64,000 nucleotides of DNA, from the NCBI RefSeq assembly GCF_014287955.1, contig NZ_JACOPD010000005.1:222036-286035 (forward strand). Direction: 5' to 3'. Source of the stretch: Lachnospira hominis (ex Liu et al. 2021). GTDB lineage: Bacteria; Bacillota; Clostridia; Lachnospirales; Lachnospiraceae. The translations under genes were made by a program, and so were the position numbers. How positions within the stretch are numbered: the stretch's first letter is position 1; each line of letters starts with the position of its first letter. Of this stretch, positions 37,261-46,401 are shown piece after piece. Below the pieces are notes generated by a model. It had not been told where the DNA came from and made no database searches. It saw nothing but the letters and a program-made list of their open reading frames with translations.

Positions 37261-37958
37261 GCTACCTCCAGTGCAAGTTTAATCATATCATTAAATCCTT
37301 CCTGCCTCTCACCGGCATCAAGTTTTTCTGATTTATACAAATGATCACTTATTGTAAGCATACACAATGCTTTTTTTGAAAGTGCCGCTGCATTAGCATA
37401 AAGAGCAGCTGCTTCCATATCCACGCACAAAACTCCCATACGTTTCCATGCATCATTGTCCAATGGGTCATAAGTATAAAATGAATCAGTAGAAAGGATA
37501 TTGCCTACGCGGACATTAAGTCCAAGCTCTTCTGCCTTTCCGGCAGCAGTCGAAATAAGATTATAATCACCAACCGGTGCAAATGTTCCCGGGAGCTTAA
37601 ACTGTGACATATAATTGGAATCTGTACATGCAGCCTGTGCAATTACTATATCTTTAAGATTAATATCATCTTTAAAAGCTCCAGCCGAACCAACTCTTAT
37701 TATATTGTCCACATCATACATTTTATACAATTCATAGCTGTATATACCCATAGACGGCATTCCCATGCCGCTTCCCATAACAGATATTTTTCTGCCTTTG
37801 TATGTTCCTGTATATCCAAGCATACCCCTTACTTTATTAAAACATACTGCATCTTCCATATAATTTTTTGCTATATATTCAACTCTTAACGGATCTCCGG
37901 GCATAAGAACCGTCTTTGCAATATCTCCCATCCGGGCATTATTATGTGGTGTTGCCAT
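37245..37958 (-). CDS. deoD: Purine nucleoside phosphorylase, DeoD type
   Basis: Phosphorolysis of purine (deoxy)nucleosides for salvage. The 237 residues show the hexameric PNP pattern: TPHNNARMGDIAKTVLMPGDPLR-type N-terminus, GSGMGMPSMGIYSYEL, IIRVGSAGAF and the nucleoside-binding VDMEAAALYANA. A ribosome site AAGGAG precedes the ATG. The upstream apt gene ends in a terminator 80 bases away and no well-placed promoter follows it, so deoD may depend on readthrough. Apt, its neighbour, would recycle the adenine it releases. Confidence 0.96.
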   Translation of the reverse strand: MATPHNNARMGDIAKTVLMPGDPLRVEYIAKNYMEDAVCFNKVRGMLGYTGTYKGRKISVMGSGMGMPSMGIYSYELYKMYDVDNIIRVGSAGAFKDDINLKDIVIAQAACTDSNYMSQFKLPGTFAPVGDYNLISTAAGKAEELGLNVRVGNILSTDSFYTYDPLDNDAWKRMGVLCVDMEAAALYANAAALSKKALCMLTISDHLYKSEKLDAGERQEGFNDMIKLALEVAWTQK

Positions 37959-37983
37959 AAGTTAAGCTCCTTTTATAATGAAA

Positions 37984-38029
37984 TTTAAAAAGGCTGCAAA
38001 AATCCGCATTATGCAGATTGTCAGCAGCC
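37984..38029 (-). terminator. Rho-independent terminator after apt
   Basis: Minus strand: GGCTGC (38029-38024) pairs with GCAGCC (37997-37992), with an inner stem AATCTGC/GCGGATT, followed by TTTTTAAATTT. It lies between apt and deoD and could be a partial terminator. Confidence 0.75.
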
Positions 38030-38038
38030 ATAATATAA

Positions 38039-38563
38039 TTAGTTACCTTCATATTGGATTACAGCATCAACATCATATCCATTGAGCTTTTCTCTTCCTT
38101 TAAGTCCTTTGAGTTCCATAAGAAATACAACCTTTACAACTACGCCGCCAAGTTCTTCAACAAGCTTGATAATAGCTTCTGTTGTACCACCTGTAGCAAT
38201 TAAATCATCAATAATTACAACTTTCTGACCAGGTTTGATTGAATCCTTGTGCATCTCGATAGTTGCTTTTCCATATTCAAGATCATAATCACACGAAATT
38301 GTCTCACATGGAAGTTTACCTTTCTTCCTTACAGGCACAAATGCTTTATGATTATTGTATGCAATCGGCACACCAAAAATAAATCCTCTCGATTCAGGAC
38401 CTACAACAACATCATAGTCAATTCCTTCAAGACACTTATCCATCTCGTTAATTGCAAGATGTAATCCGTCCGCATCCTGAAGTACACTTGTCACATCTCT
38501 GAATATAATTCCTTTTTCAGGAAAATCAGGAATACTTCTTACATATTCTTCCAATTTCTTCAT
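38039..38563 (-). CDS. apt: Adenine phosphoribosyltransferase
   Basis: Makes AMP from adenine and PRPP. The 174 residues begin KKLEEYVRSIPDFPEKGIIF (20 residues), typical of Apt, and contain GPESRGFIFGVPIAY and the PRPP-binding loop VVIIDDLIATGGTTEA. GGAGG lies nine bases before the ATG. A weak promoter candidate (TTGTAC with TATTAT) occurs in the gap after spoIVA. Confidence 0.97.
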   Translation of the reverse strand: MKKLEEYVRSIPDFPEKGIIFRDVTSVLQDADGLHLAINEMDKCLEGIDYDVVVGPESRGFIFGVPIAYNNHKAFVPVRKKGKLPCETISCDYDLEYGKATIEMHKDSIKPGQKVVIIDDLIATGGTTEAIIKLVEELGGVVVKVVFLMELKGLKGREKLNGYDVDAVIQYEGN

Positions 38564-38636
38564 CTCGTATCCTCCAAATAGATATCTTTATTCTTTGTTA
38601 ATAATAACACATTTTCATATTATTGTACAAGTTTAT

Positions 38637-40136
38637 TTATACAATAAGGCATACAAGTCCTGTGTTTTCATTCATCACCTTTTCAAGTGTGCCGCTGATT
38701 TTCTCCATGCTTTCGGGCGTAATATTATGTGTCTTTTCTTTTATTCCGTCACTTACAATCTGTTCAACAGTTTTTCCAAAAATATTAGTTTCCCAGATTC
38801 CCTGTGGATTATCCTTTGTATTATCTTTTATATATTCAATCAGGTCATCAGCCTGATTTTTATTGCCGACTATCGGTGCAATCTCAACATTGATATTTGT
38901 CTTTAACATATTAATTGACGGAACCTGGGCTTTTATGCGTACACCATATTTATTTCCGTTTTTTATAACAGCCGGTTCATCAAGCACAATATCTTTAACT
39001 GAAGGAGTTACAACACCGAATCCACTGATTCCGACGTCCGTAAGTGCCTCTTTGACAGAATCAAATTCCTGCTTCTTTGATGCAAGTTCTTTTATTGTAT
39101 TTATCAGTTCATATTCATTTTTTATCTGCGTTTTTGTAAGTTCACTAAGCACATCATAGTAAACATCAGGTTTCATTTTTATATCAACTGAGACATTTCC
39201 GTCTGCCATATTAATATTTCTGAATGACATATCCTGAATGTGACTCTCCCCATCTGTGTTCATTATCATATCAAAAATATTATTATTTCTTGTATCTTTC
39301 ATATATGTAGCACTGTCAAGGATTTTGGCAGCCGCATCAGTTATTTCTTTTTTTAGCCAGTGGTCGCACGATAACATCTCAAGCCACTGTGGCCCGAAAA
39401 ATCCTATGCAGCGTATAGGAAATTCCATCAAAACACTCTCTAAAATCTGCTTTACATCTTCTTTTTTAAGCTGGTCGCAGTTTACAGGAGTTACCGCTAC
39501 GTTATATTTTTGTGACATTTCTTCAGCAAGTGCTTTGGTTTCTTTGGCATAAGGTTTGCTGCTGTTTAAAATAACAACAAATGGTTTACCTATAGTTTTT
39601 AATTCACGTATGGTACGCTCTTCAGGCTCGACGTATGATTCTCTCGGAATTTCCGTAAAAGAACCGTCAGTTGTTACAACAATTCCAATCGTTGAATGTT
39701 CCGAAATAACTTTACCGGTTCCTATTTCTGCCGCACGACTGAATGGAATTGGACTGTCAGACCACGGAGTTTTTACAAGACGCTCCTTATCATTTTCATA
39801 CACACCAAGAGCACCCTTCACCATAAATCCAACACAGTCAATAAGACGCACTTTTACATTTACACCGTCAACAGGGCATATTACAGGAGCAACTCCCGGA
39901 ATAAATTTCGGTTCGGTTGTCGTTATTGTGCTGCCTGAACCACTTTGCGGAAGTTCATCTATAGTACGTTTCCTGACATTTTCATTTTCAATTGCGGGTA
40001 TGACCCAAAGATCCATAAACCGTTTTATAAATGTTGATTTTCCTGTTCTTACAGGACCTACAACTCCCAGAAAAATCTCACCACTGGTTCTCATCTGTAT
40101 ATCTTTGTAGATATCAAATTTTAAAGCACTATCCAT
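38637..40136 (-). CDS. spoIVA: Stage IV sporulation protein A
   Basis: ATPase that polymerises on the forespore surface as the basement layer of the spore coat. The 499-residue protein has the N-terminal ATPase domain with Walker A GPVRTGKST near residue 30, the conserved RRTIDELPQS-type segment (RKRTIDELPQSGSGSTITTT, 20 residues) and a C-terminal assembly domain ending in CLIV. Length and domain order match Bacillus SpoIVA (492). The ribosome site GGAGGGTGAT is near ideal. Expression in the mother cell under sigma-E is expected from the family; the AT-rich upstream sequence does not give a clear consensus. Confidence 0.97.
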   Translation of the reverse strand: MDSALKFDIYKDIQMRTSGEIFLGVVGPVRTGKSTFIKRFMDLWVIPAIENENVRKRTIDELPQSGSGSTITTTEPKFIPGVAPVICPVDGVNVKVRLIDCVGFMVKGALGVYENDKERLVKTPWSDSPIPFSRAAEIGTGKVISEHSTIGIVVTTDGSFTEIPRESYVEPEERTIRELKTIGKPFVVILNSSKPYAKETKALAEEMSQKYNVAVTPVNCDQLKKEDVKQILESVLMEFPIRCIGFFGPQWLEMLSCDHWLKKEITDAAAKILDSATYMKDTRNNNIFDMIMNTDGESHIQDMSFRNINMADGNVSVDIKMKPDVYYDVLSELTKTQIKNEYELINTIKELASKKQEFDSVKEALTDVGISGFGVVTPSVKDIVLDEPAVIKNGNKYGVRIKAQVPSINMLKTNINVEIAPIVGNKNQADDLIEYIKDNTKDNPQGIWETNIFGKTVEQIVSDGIKEKTHNITPESMEKISGTLEKVMNENTGLVCLIV

Positions 40137-40223
40137 AAATCACCCTCCGAAATACACTTGTAAATATTAATAATTATATAATTATATTATATTGGTAAAT
40201 GTATATGCGGATAGCAATCATAT

Positions 40224-40454
40224 TTATTCGTCAAAAGATGCAATTACATAATATCCTCTCGCCGTTTCACCAACTTCTTTGACAATGCCTTTTCTTGACT
40301 TTAAACGCTCCGATGTCGTGTAATTGCCTGACATTGCGACAGCCGGTTCTATTGTATAATAATAACTGCTTGGAAGTTTTCCTTCTGTAATTTCAACTTC
40401 CTGTCCCGGCTCAACAAGACCGGGACGGCTCATTGTAAATTCCATATCTCTCAT
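40224..40454 (-). CDS. Small conserved protein of unknown function
   Basis: A 76-residue soluble protein, no signal or membrane helix. It starts RDMEFTMSRPGLVEPGQEVE (20 residues) and ends with a strand-rich segment RKGIVKEVGETARGYYVIAS (20 residues), compatible with a small beta-barrel; that is inference. The ATG at 40454 is preceded by AGGAGA. It sits between recG and spoIVA, 27 bases from recG. I do not recognise the family. Confidence 0.7.
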   Translation of the reverse strand: MRDMEFTMSRPGLVEPGQEVEITEGKLPSSYYYTIEPAVAMSGNYTTSERLKSRKGIVKEVGETARGYYVIASFDE

Positions 40455-40481
40455 AAAACAATCTCCTCTTTTCATCAATAT

Positions 40482-42545
40482 TCAGATGTTGAGCTTTTCA
40501 AGGCACTTAACTGTATATTCCGACACTTTTTCTGCCAGATATCTGTTTTCTTCAAGTTCAAGTTCCGGGTCTTTGTCAAGTACTTCTCCTGCTGCTTCTG
40601 ACGCACTTTTTAAAACTTTTGCATCCGTATAAATATCTGCTATTCCAAAATCAAAATCTCCGCTTTGTCTTACTCCGAAAAAATCTCCCGGACCACGCAG
40701 TTTCAAGTCTTCTTCTGCAATTTTAAATCCATCATTTGTCTTATTAAGAATCTCAAGTCTGTCTTTTGTTTTCTTTGATTTATTACCTGACACAAATATG
40801 CAATACGACTGAAAACCGCCTCGTCCGACACGGCCTCTTAACTGATGCAGCTGTGCAAGTCCGAATCTTTCTGCATTTTCAACCATCATAACTGTTGCAT
40901 TTGGCACGTTTACGCCAACTTCAATTACAGTTGTTGAAACAAGCACATTTATTTCATTTTTTGAAAACTTCTCCATTATCTCATTTTTCTGTGAAGCTTT
41001 CATTTTTCCGTGAAGATATTCAACTTTTATATCATCCGGAAGCTCACCTGATAATTTTTTTGCATAATCAATAACATTTTCAGCCTCAATATTCTCGCTG
41101 TCCTCTACCATCGGACATATAACATATGCCTGTCTTCCGGCATGGACCTGATTTTCAATAAATTTATACGCATTTGGCCTGTAACTTTCATCGACAACAC
41201 AGTTTTTAATCGGAAGCCTCTCTGCCGGAAGTTCATCTATAACAGATATGTCCAAATCGCCATATACAATTATTGCAAGCGTCCTTGGAATAGGTGTCGC
41301 ACTCATTACAAGAATATGCGGATTATTTCCTTTATCTGACAAGTCCCGCCTCTGATTTACGCCAAATCTGTGCTGTTCGTCTGTAATTACAAGTGCAAGA
41401 TTTTTAAATATCACTTTTTCCTGTATTACAGCATGTGTTCCAATTACTATATCGGTGCTTCCGTTTTCTATATCTTCATATACCTTTCTTTTTGCGGCAG
41501 CTGTCATTGAACCGACAAGTAATGAAACATTAAGTTCAACGCCCATATTATTAAACATTTTTGTTATTGAATCGTACTGCTGTTTTGCAAGAACTTCCGT
41601 CGGTACCATCATTGCTGACTGATAACCGGCATATGCTGTATTCATAAGTGCAAGCACTGCTATAATTGTTTTTCCAGAACCAACATCGCCCTGAATAAGC
41701 CTGCTCATAAGACCTTTTCCTGACATATTCTTTTTAACTTCCGTCCACGCACTCTTTTGTCCATTTGTAAGCGAAAATGGAAGCTTTTCTATAAAATCAT
41801 CCGTCCGTGAATCATTTTGTATAATGTATCCATTAGGAATTCTTTCGTTAGAATTTCTAAGACTTCTTACAGCAAGAACAAATAAAAAGAATTCCTCGAA
41901 AGCCAGCCTTTTTCGTGCCTGAATATAGTCCTCCATCGATTTTGGAAAATGAATATTTACAACTGCATAGTTATGCTCAGCAAGTTCGTTTTTTTGTCTC
42001 ACATAACCTGGAATGTATTCTTTCTCCAATCCGGCATCAAACTTTTCAAGTGCCTGATGCACAGCGTTGGCAACCGTTTTATTAGACAATCCTTTTGTAA
42101 GCGGATATATCGGCTGCATGGTTCCTTCAATCTCAGAATATTGCGATCGTGTATACATCTGCGGCTGCTCAAGTATTTTTATTCCATTTTTTATAACAAA
42201 CCTGCCTCTGAATATATAACGCATTCCAAGCTTTAATGACGATTTTAAAAATGGCATATTAAACCATGTACATTTTATTCTGTCACCATTTTCATCATTG
42301 ATAAATGTACTTATAACTGCAAGTTTTCCCGTATGATAGACATCAATTTTTTTTGATACAACACCGTCTATTACAACATTAGTATTCTCATAATCTGGCG
42401 ACAGTGTGCTAATAAAAGCAGGCTCCTGATACAGTTCATAATCCCGTGGGTACAAACCCACGAGATCTTCAACTGTATATACAGAAAGCCTGCCAAGCAG
42501 CTGTGCATATTTTTCGCCTATACCTTTTAACTCTGTTATTTTCAT
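40482..42545 (-). CDS. recG: ATP-dependent DNA helicase RecG
   Basis: Remodels stalled replication forks and branched DNA. 687 residues: N-terminal wedge/OB domain (LVGLYPRDYE; YIFRGRFVI), helicase domain 1 with QGDVGSGKT (Walker A), ITDEQHRFGV (DEQH box) and VMSATPIPRT, and domain 2 with VSTTVIEVGVNVPNATVMM (19 residues) and QLRGRVGRG. Length is normal. It follows yqeY by seven bases, implying co-transcription. Confidence 0.97.
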   Translation of the reverse strand: MKITELKGIGEKYAQLLGRLSVYTVEDLVGLYPRDYELYQEPAFISTLSPDYENTNVVIDGVVSKKIDVYHTGKLAVISTFINDENGDRIKCTWFNMPFLKSSLKLGMRYIFRGRFVIKNGIKILEQPQMYTRSQYSEIEGTMQPIYPLTKGLSNKTVANAVHQALEKFDAGLEKEYIPGYVRQKNELAEHNYAVVNIHFPKSMEDYIQARKRLAFEEFFLFVLAVRSLRNSNERIPNGYIIQNDSRTDDFIEKLPFSLTNGQKSAWTEVKKNMSGKGLMSRLIQGDVGSGKTIIAVLALMNTAYAGYQSAMMVPTEVLAKQQYDSITKMFNNMGVELNVSLLVGSMTAAAKRKVYEDIENGSTDIVIGTHAVIQEKVIFKNLALVITDEQHRFGVNQRRDLSDKGNNPHILVMSATPIPRTLAIIVYGDLDISVIDELPAERLPIKNCVVDESYRPNAYKFIENQVHAGRQAYVICPMVEDSENIEAENVIDYAKKLSGELPDDIKVEYLHGKMKASQKNEIMEKFSKNEINVLVSTTVIEVGVNVPNATVMMVENAERFGLAQLHQLRGRVGRGGFQSYCIFVSGNKSKKTKDRLEILNKTNDGFKIAEEDLKLRGPGDFFGVRQSGDFDFGIADIYTDAKVLKSASEAAGEVLDKDPELELEENRYLAEKVSEYTVKCLEKLNI

Positions 42546-42552
42546 AGGCTTA

Positions 42553-42996
42553 TTACATCATTGATGCTAAAACTTCATTTACAAGTTTGCCATCTGCCTT
42601 ACCCTTAACTTTAGGCATAAGTGTTTTCATAATGGCACCTTTATCTTTAGGTGTTGGCTTTTCGATTGAAAGTTCAGCAAGTGTTTCTTTGATTACTTTT
42701 TCAATTGCATCTTTATCCATCATCTCAGGTGCATAATTCTGCAATACACTTATTGAAAAATTACATTCGTTAATAATATCTGTTCTGTCCGCAGGTGTAA
42801 GTGACAAAGTTTCTTTAAGCTGTTTAATCTGTTTTAAAACAACCTGTGCAGCTGCTTCATCTGTAAGCTCAACTCTGTTATTAATCTCATAATTTTTAAG
42901 ATCAGCAAGAAGCATTGAAAGAACTTCTTTCTTTTCTTTTTCCTTTGCCTTCATTGCAGCTACCATATCTGCTCTTACAACATCTATCATACTCAT
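42553..42996 (-). CDS. yqeY: GatB/YqeY domain protein
   Basis: About 147 residues matching YqeY, a free-standing relative of the C-terminal tail domain of the amidotransferase subunit GatB: basic N-terminal helix (KAKEKEKKEVLSMLLADLKN, 20 residues), LKETLSL, and the GKADGKLVNEVLASMM C-terminus. A tRNA-related role is proposed for the family but not proven. The ATG at 42996 has AGGAGG ten bases upstream; a TTG two codons earlier is too close to it. Confidence 0.92.
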   Translation of the reverse strand: MSMIDVVRADMVAAMKAKEKEKKEVLSMLLADLKNYEINNRVELTDEAAAQVVLKQIKQLKETLSLTPADRTDIINECNFSISVLQNYAPEMMDKDAIEKVIKETLAELSIEKPTPKDKGAIMKTLMPKVKGKADGKLVNEVLASMM

Positions 42997-43024
42997 GACC
43001 AAACATCCTCCTGTTTAACATAAA

Positions 43025-44725
43025 TCATTCTACTGATACAAGATAATAATAAATTGGCTGGCCACCCGGCTGTAATTCAACATCTGTATCAGGATATTTT
43101 TCTTCTATCTTGGCAACAACTGCTTCAGCATCCTCTTCTGTCACATCTTCACCATAGTATACGCTGATAAGTTCTGCTTCAGCATTTTCTTTCATCATCT
43201 CATCAAGCATTTCAATAAGAGTTGAATCTATGTCTTTGCCGACTGCAAGAAGTCCAGAATCGCCAAGACCCATAATATCACCATTTTTAATCTCTTTGCC
43301 GTCAATTGAAGTGTCGCGGACTGCATATGTAAGCTGTCCTGTTGCAACTGTAGAAAGTGATTCGACCATTGCATCTTCATTTTCTTTTGCACTTCTTGTC
43401 GCCTCGAAATTAATCATAGCTGTGATACCCTGTGGAATTGTCTTTGTAGGTATAACAACAATCTTCTTGCCTTCAACAATCGAAGCTGCCTGCTGTGCGG
43501 CAAGAATAATATTCTTATTATTAGGAAGAACAAATACAACATCAGCATTGACACTGTCTGCCGCATTGAGGATGTCTTCTGTACTCGGATTCATTGTCTG
43601 ACCACCTTCAATTACGCTGTCAACGCCAAGTCCTTTAAAAATCTCAGCAAGACCTTCACCTGCTACAATTGTAACAAATCCAAAGTCTTTCTTAGGCTGG
43701 TTTGATGCAATCGGCTTGCCATTCTTTTTCTGTGCCTCTGAAGCAACAGCAGCCTGCACCTCTGCCTGTTCGACAACTTTCTGGTTATGCTCTTCTCTCA
43801 TATTGTCAACTTTCATTTTTGTAAGCTGGCCATATTCAAGTGCTTTTTCAAATGCCTGACCAGGATGGTTTGTATGAACATGTACTTTTACAATATCATC
43901 TAATGCAACACATACAATCGAATCACCAATTGATGATAAAAATGCCTTAAATTCCTGTTCTGTCTTTTCATTAAACTCTTTATCAAGCATAATAATGAAC
44001 TCTGTACAATATCCAAATTTGATATCAACATTATCAATAGCTGCACCTTTAGCCTGTGTCTTCTCTGATATATCTGCCTTTGGTTCTGAAATATCAAATT
44101 CTGTAACCTTTCCTGTGAGTGCATCATACATTCCTCTGAGGACTACAACAAGTCCCTGTCCGCCTGAATCCACAACACCGGCTTCTTTTAATACAGGAAG
44201 CAGATCAGGTGTTGTTGAAAGAACATATTCAGCATGTTCAATTATAGTAAGAAGAGCTTCTTCCAGATTTTCTGTCTGCGACGCAACTTCAGCTGCCTTT
44301 TCAGAAATTCCTCTTGCAACAGTAAGAATTGTACCTTCCTTTGGCTTCATGACAGCCTTGTAAGCTGTCTCTGTTGCACGCTGTGTTGCAGCTGCAAGAT
44401 TCTCAACAGTAATCTCTTTAAGTGATGACATTTCCTTTGTAAATCCTCTTAAAAGCTGTGAGAGAATAACACCTGAATTTCCTCTAGCACCTCTTAATGA
44501 ACCTGTAGAAATTGCCTTTGCGAGATTCTCCATAGTAGGATTGGCAATTGAACTTACTTCTTTGGCTGCCGACATAATTGTCATTGTCATATTAGTACCT
44601 GTATCACCATCCGGTACAGGAAATACGTTAAGGTCATTTATCCATTCTTTTTTTGATTCAAGATTCTTGGCACCTGCAAGAAACATCTTCTGGACAAGTG
44701 CTGCATCTATTGTATTGGTTGCCAC
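43025..44725 (-). CDS. DAK1/DegV-like kinase (YloV/FakA family)
   Basis: About 566 residues: an N-terminal DhaL/DAK2 kinase domain with DLNVFPVPDGDTGTNM (nucleotide and magnesium site) and SLRGARGNSGVILSQLLRG (19 residues), a middle domain, and a C-terminal DegV-like fold. FakA members phosphorylate fatty acids carried by FakB for phospholipid synthesis; whether this copy does so is inferred from the family. The GTG at 44725 is preceded by GGAGG. The pairing with an Asp23 protein and L28 upstream is conserved across Firmicutes. Confidence 0.9.
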   Translation of the reverse strand: MATNTIDAALVQKMFLAGAKNLESKKEWINDLNVFPVPDGDTGTNMTMTIMSAAKEVSSIANPTMENLAKAISTGSLRGARGNSGVILSQLLRGFTKEMSSLKEITVENLAAATQRATETAYKAVMKPKEGTILTVARGISEKAAEVASQTENLEEALLTIIEHAEYVLSTTPDLLPVLKEAGVVDSGGQGLVVVLRGMYDALTGKVTEFDISEPKADISEKTQAKGAAIDNVDIKFGYCTEFIIMLDKEFNEKTEQEFKAFLSSIGDSIVCVALDDIVKVHVHTNHPGQAFEKALEYGQLTKMKVDNMREEHNQKVVEQAEVQAAVASEAQKKNGKPIASNQPKKDFGFVTIVAGEGLAEIFKGLGVDSVIEGGQTMNPSTEDILNAADSVNADVVFVLPNNKNIILAAQQAASIVEGKKIVVIPTKTIPQGITAMINFEATRSAKENEDAMVESLSTVATGQLTYAVRDTSIDGKEIKNGDIMGLGDSGLLAVGKDIDSTLIEMLDEMMKENAEAELISVYYGEDVTEEDAEAVVAKIEEKYPDTDVELQPGGQPIYYYLVSVE

Positions 44726-44822
44726 AATTTTCCTCCATTCCGCCGATACAACGGCAAATGACAAACTTTACGTCTGTCTGCAATAATCAATATATATGAA
44801 TCAATATATATATATGTGCCAG

Positions 44823-45182
44823 TTAATCTATTACTCTGACACCTTCAACAAATATGTTAATTTTTTTAATCTCAAGACCTGTGAATTCACAAACCTTATA
44901 CTTGACATTTTCAATAAGATTATCAGCAACTGTAAGAATACTTACACCGTATGAAACTATAACATGAAAATCTATTGTAATCTTATTATCTTCATCAATA
45001 TCAACTTTGATTCCTCTTGTGAGGCTGTCACCCTTTAAAAGCTTGACAAGTCCGTCTTTCATGCTGACAGCTGCCATTCCGACGATGCCGAAACATTCCA
45101 CCGCAGTAGAACCTGCATATCTGGCAATCACCTCTGAATCAATGGAAATCATCCCCAGTTCACCATCCAAATAACCTTTCAT
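44823..45182 (-). CDS. Asp23/Gls24 family protein (YloU-like)
   Basis: A 119-residue protein of the alkaline-shock Asp23 family: GMISIDSEVIARYAGSTAVE (20 residues), an ISIDFHVIVSYG-like strand and the C-terminal INIFVEGVRV. YloU-type members lie next to yloV as here. Function is uncertain; in Staphylococcus Asp23 is a membrane-associated envelope-stress protein. The ATG at 45182 is preceded by GGAGG. The leader carries a six-base-pair inverted repeat (CAGATG/CATCTG at 45198-45217). Confidence 0.9.
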   Translation of the reverse strand: MKGYLDGELGMISIDSEVIARYAGSTAVECFGIVGMAAVSMKDGLVKLLKGDSLTRGIKVDIDEDNKITIDFHVIVSYGVSILTVADNLIENVKYKVCEFTGLEIKKINIFVEGVRVID

Positions 45183-45333
45183 ATATACCTCCATTCACAG
45201 ATGTAATAAAACATCTGAATTTATATTCTACTTCATTGATGTTATTATACATTGCTTTGACCAAAAAATAAACCCTTTTTCTTCTATTAAGAAGCACAAT
45301 GCTTATTCTCAGTTTAATATCCGTTTAAAAAGA

Positions 45334-45366
45334 AAAAAGTGGGTCGCTGACAGCAATCCACTTTTT
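45334..45366 (-). terminator. Rho-independent terminator of rpmB
   Basis: Minus strand: AAAAAGTGG pairs with CCACTTTTT, with an inner GCTG/CAGC pairing, followed by TTCTTTTT. It lies about 50 bases after the rpmB stop. Confidence 0.8.
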
Positions 45367-45414
45367 ACTGTTATAAATTTTCGAAAATTAATAGCAGATG
45401 CTTACTGAATGAAA

Positions 45415-45600
45415 TTAAGCACGTTCAACTAATCCAGAACGTAAGCATGAAGTACAAACGTACATCTTCTTAGCTGCTCCATTAACATTAACTCTTACAG
45501 ACTTAACATTAGAATTCCACTTCTTATTAGTTCTTCTATGAGAATGGCTCACAGCTATACCGAAATGAGCACCTTTTTCGCAAATTGCACATTTTGCCAT
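45415..45600 (-). CDS. rpmB: 50S ribosomal protein L28 (zinc-binding form)
   Basis: A 61-residue large-subunit protein. MAKCAICEKGAHFGIAVSHS (20 residues) and the C-terminal CTSCLRSGLVERA keep both cysteine pairs, so this is the zinc-containing C+ type; no zinc-independent paralogue is visible in the window. The start at 45600 has AAGGAGGTG upstream, near consensus. A short inverted repeat (TGGGT/ACCCA at 45622-45638) lies in the leader. It is a monocistronic unit with its own promoter and terminator. Confidence 0.97.
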   Translation of the reverse strand: MAKCAICEKGAHFGIAVSHSHRRTNKKWNSNVKSVRVNVNGAAKKMYVCTSCLRSGLVERA

Positions 45601-45649
45601 TGATTTACACCTCCTTACGGCTGGGTTATTTTTACCCACAACAACAGAC

Positions 45650-45678
45650 ATTGTATCAGACAACAAGACAAAATGCAA
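45650..45678 (-). promoter_or_regulatory. Sigma-A promoter of rpmB
   Basis: Minus strand: TTGCAT (45678-45673), 17-base spacer, TACAAT (45655-45650), followed by about 45 bases of leader. A perfect palindrome CTTTTTTGAAAAAAG lies just upstream (45681-45695). Confidence 0.85.
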
Positions 45679-45769
45679 TACTTTTTTGAAAAAAGTTTGT
45701 CGAATGTTTGATATCATCATAATTTACTTATGTATTTTTACTGCCCTGCTTTTTTCCAGCCTTTATATA

Positions 45770-45913
45770 TCATTTGCAAAACATATTATATCCAAGCAAT
45801 ATGAGTGCAATAATAACACATATGCAAAAAAACATATTTTCAGCAAGAAAAAGTGCAATTATCATTCCGATTGCAATCCAGAAAAGTATAAAACCAATCA
45901 TTCTGCAACACAT
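45770..45913 (-). CDS. 47-residue two-helix membrane protein downstream of ytfJ
   Basis: A short gene with AGGAGA six bases before its ATG. The product starts MCCRMIGFILFWIAIGMIIA (20 residues) and forms two hydrophobic helices split by LAENM, ending in GYNMFCK. A strong ribosome site, the conserved-looking cysteine pair and placement 83 bases after ytfJ support a real gene. Function is unknown. Similar tiny proteins near ytfJ occur in related genomes as I recall; a database search was not possible. Confidence 0.65.
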   Translation of the reverse strand: MCCRMIGFILFWIAIGMIIALFLAENMFFCICVIIALILLGYNMFCK

Positions 45914-45996
45914 ATCATTCTCCTAAAATGCACATTTCCCTGCTTTATTATATGCACACAGTTTATCTGTTATTCAAATATATTTATTAAAATCTG

Positions 45997-46401
45997 TTAT
46001 TCAAATTCCTTTGCAACTCCGTCAATAGCATCATTAATGTCATCATCAGTTGTCACATTGCCTGATTTACCTGTGAATTTATCAATAATATCAGGAACCA
46101 TATCAAGAATTTTTGTGACAGTATCCTGGTTCTTGATATTTACAAGCTTAGTTGCACCATTCTGTATAACAAGAACAGCACTTGGTGACATTTTCCCTGT
46201 CATTGCACCACCGGCATTATTCTTCTTTTCACCTGCAAATGCACCGGCACCAACACCAAATGAAACATCAACAAGCGGAAGAATGATTGTATCATTTACC
46301 GTCACAGCATCACCCACTACCGTCTTGGCTGATACAAATGAATCCATCCCTTTAAAAAGTGATGCCACAGTAGCATCAAAGTTATTCTTATTTTCTGCCA
46401 T
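45997..46401 (-). CDS. ytfJ: GerW family sporulation protein (YtfJ)
   Basis: A 134-residue protein homologous to YtfJ/GerW, a forespore protein affecting spore germination. Family features: VVGDAVTVNDTIILPLVDVS (20 residues), the glycine-rich FGVGAGAFAG segment and PSAVLVIQNG. The acidic C-terminus is variable in the family. AAGGAGG precedes the ATG. It is followed by a tiny membrane protein and preceded by a DUF2953 protein (YtfI-like), the same pair as in Bacillus. Confidence 0.93.
   Translation of the reverse strand: MAENKNNFDATVASLFKGMDSFVSAKTVVGDAVTVNDTIILPLVDVSFGVGAGAFAGEKKNNAGGAMTGKMSPSAVLVIQNGATKLVNIKNQDTVTKILDMVPDIIDKFTGKSGNVTTDDDINDAIDGVAKEFE

Noticed and set aside
39556..40110. 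184-codon plus-strand open frame
   Set aside because: It is antisense to the spoIVA ATPase domain and lacks start signals.
40137..40223. Possible sigma-E promoter before spoIVA
   Set aside because: GCATATA followed by AT-rich sequence is suggestive, but the spacing to a -10 match is wrong and the region is too AT-rich to be discriminating.
42445..42462. GC-rich hairpin CGTGGGT/ACCCACG early in recG
   Set aside because: It encodes the conserved LVGLYPRDY segment, so the pairing is probably a by-product of protein constraint; there is no T tract or regulatory context.
44785..44815. AATCAATATATAT direct repeat upstream of the FakA-like gene
   Set aside because: Simple AT-rich duplication in an intergenic gap; no operator symmetry.
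45183..45333. Riboswitch or sRNA in the gap between asp23 and rpmB
   Set aside because: Only a 6-bp inverted repeat and the rpmB terminator are seen; no known riboswitch core could be recognised.
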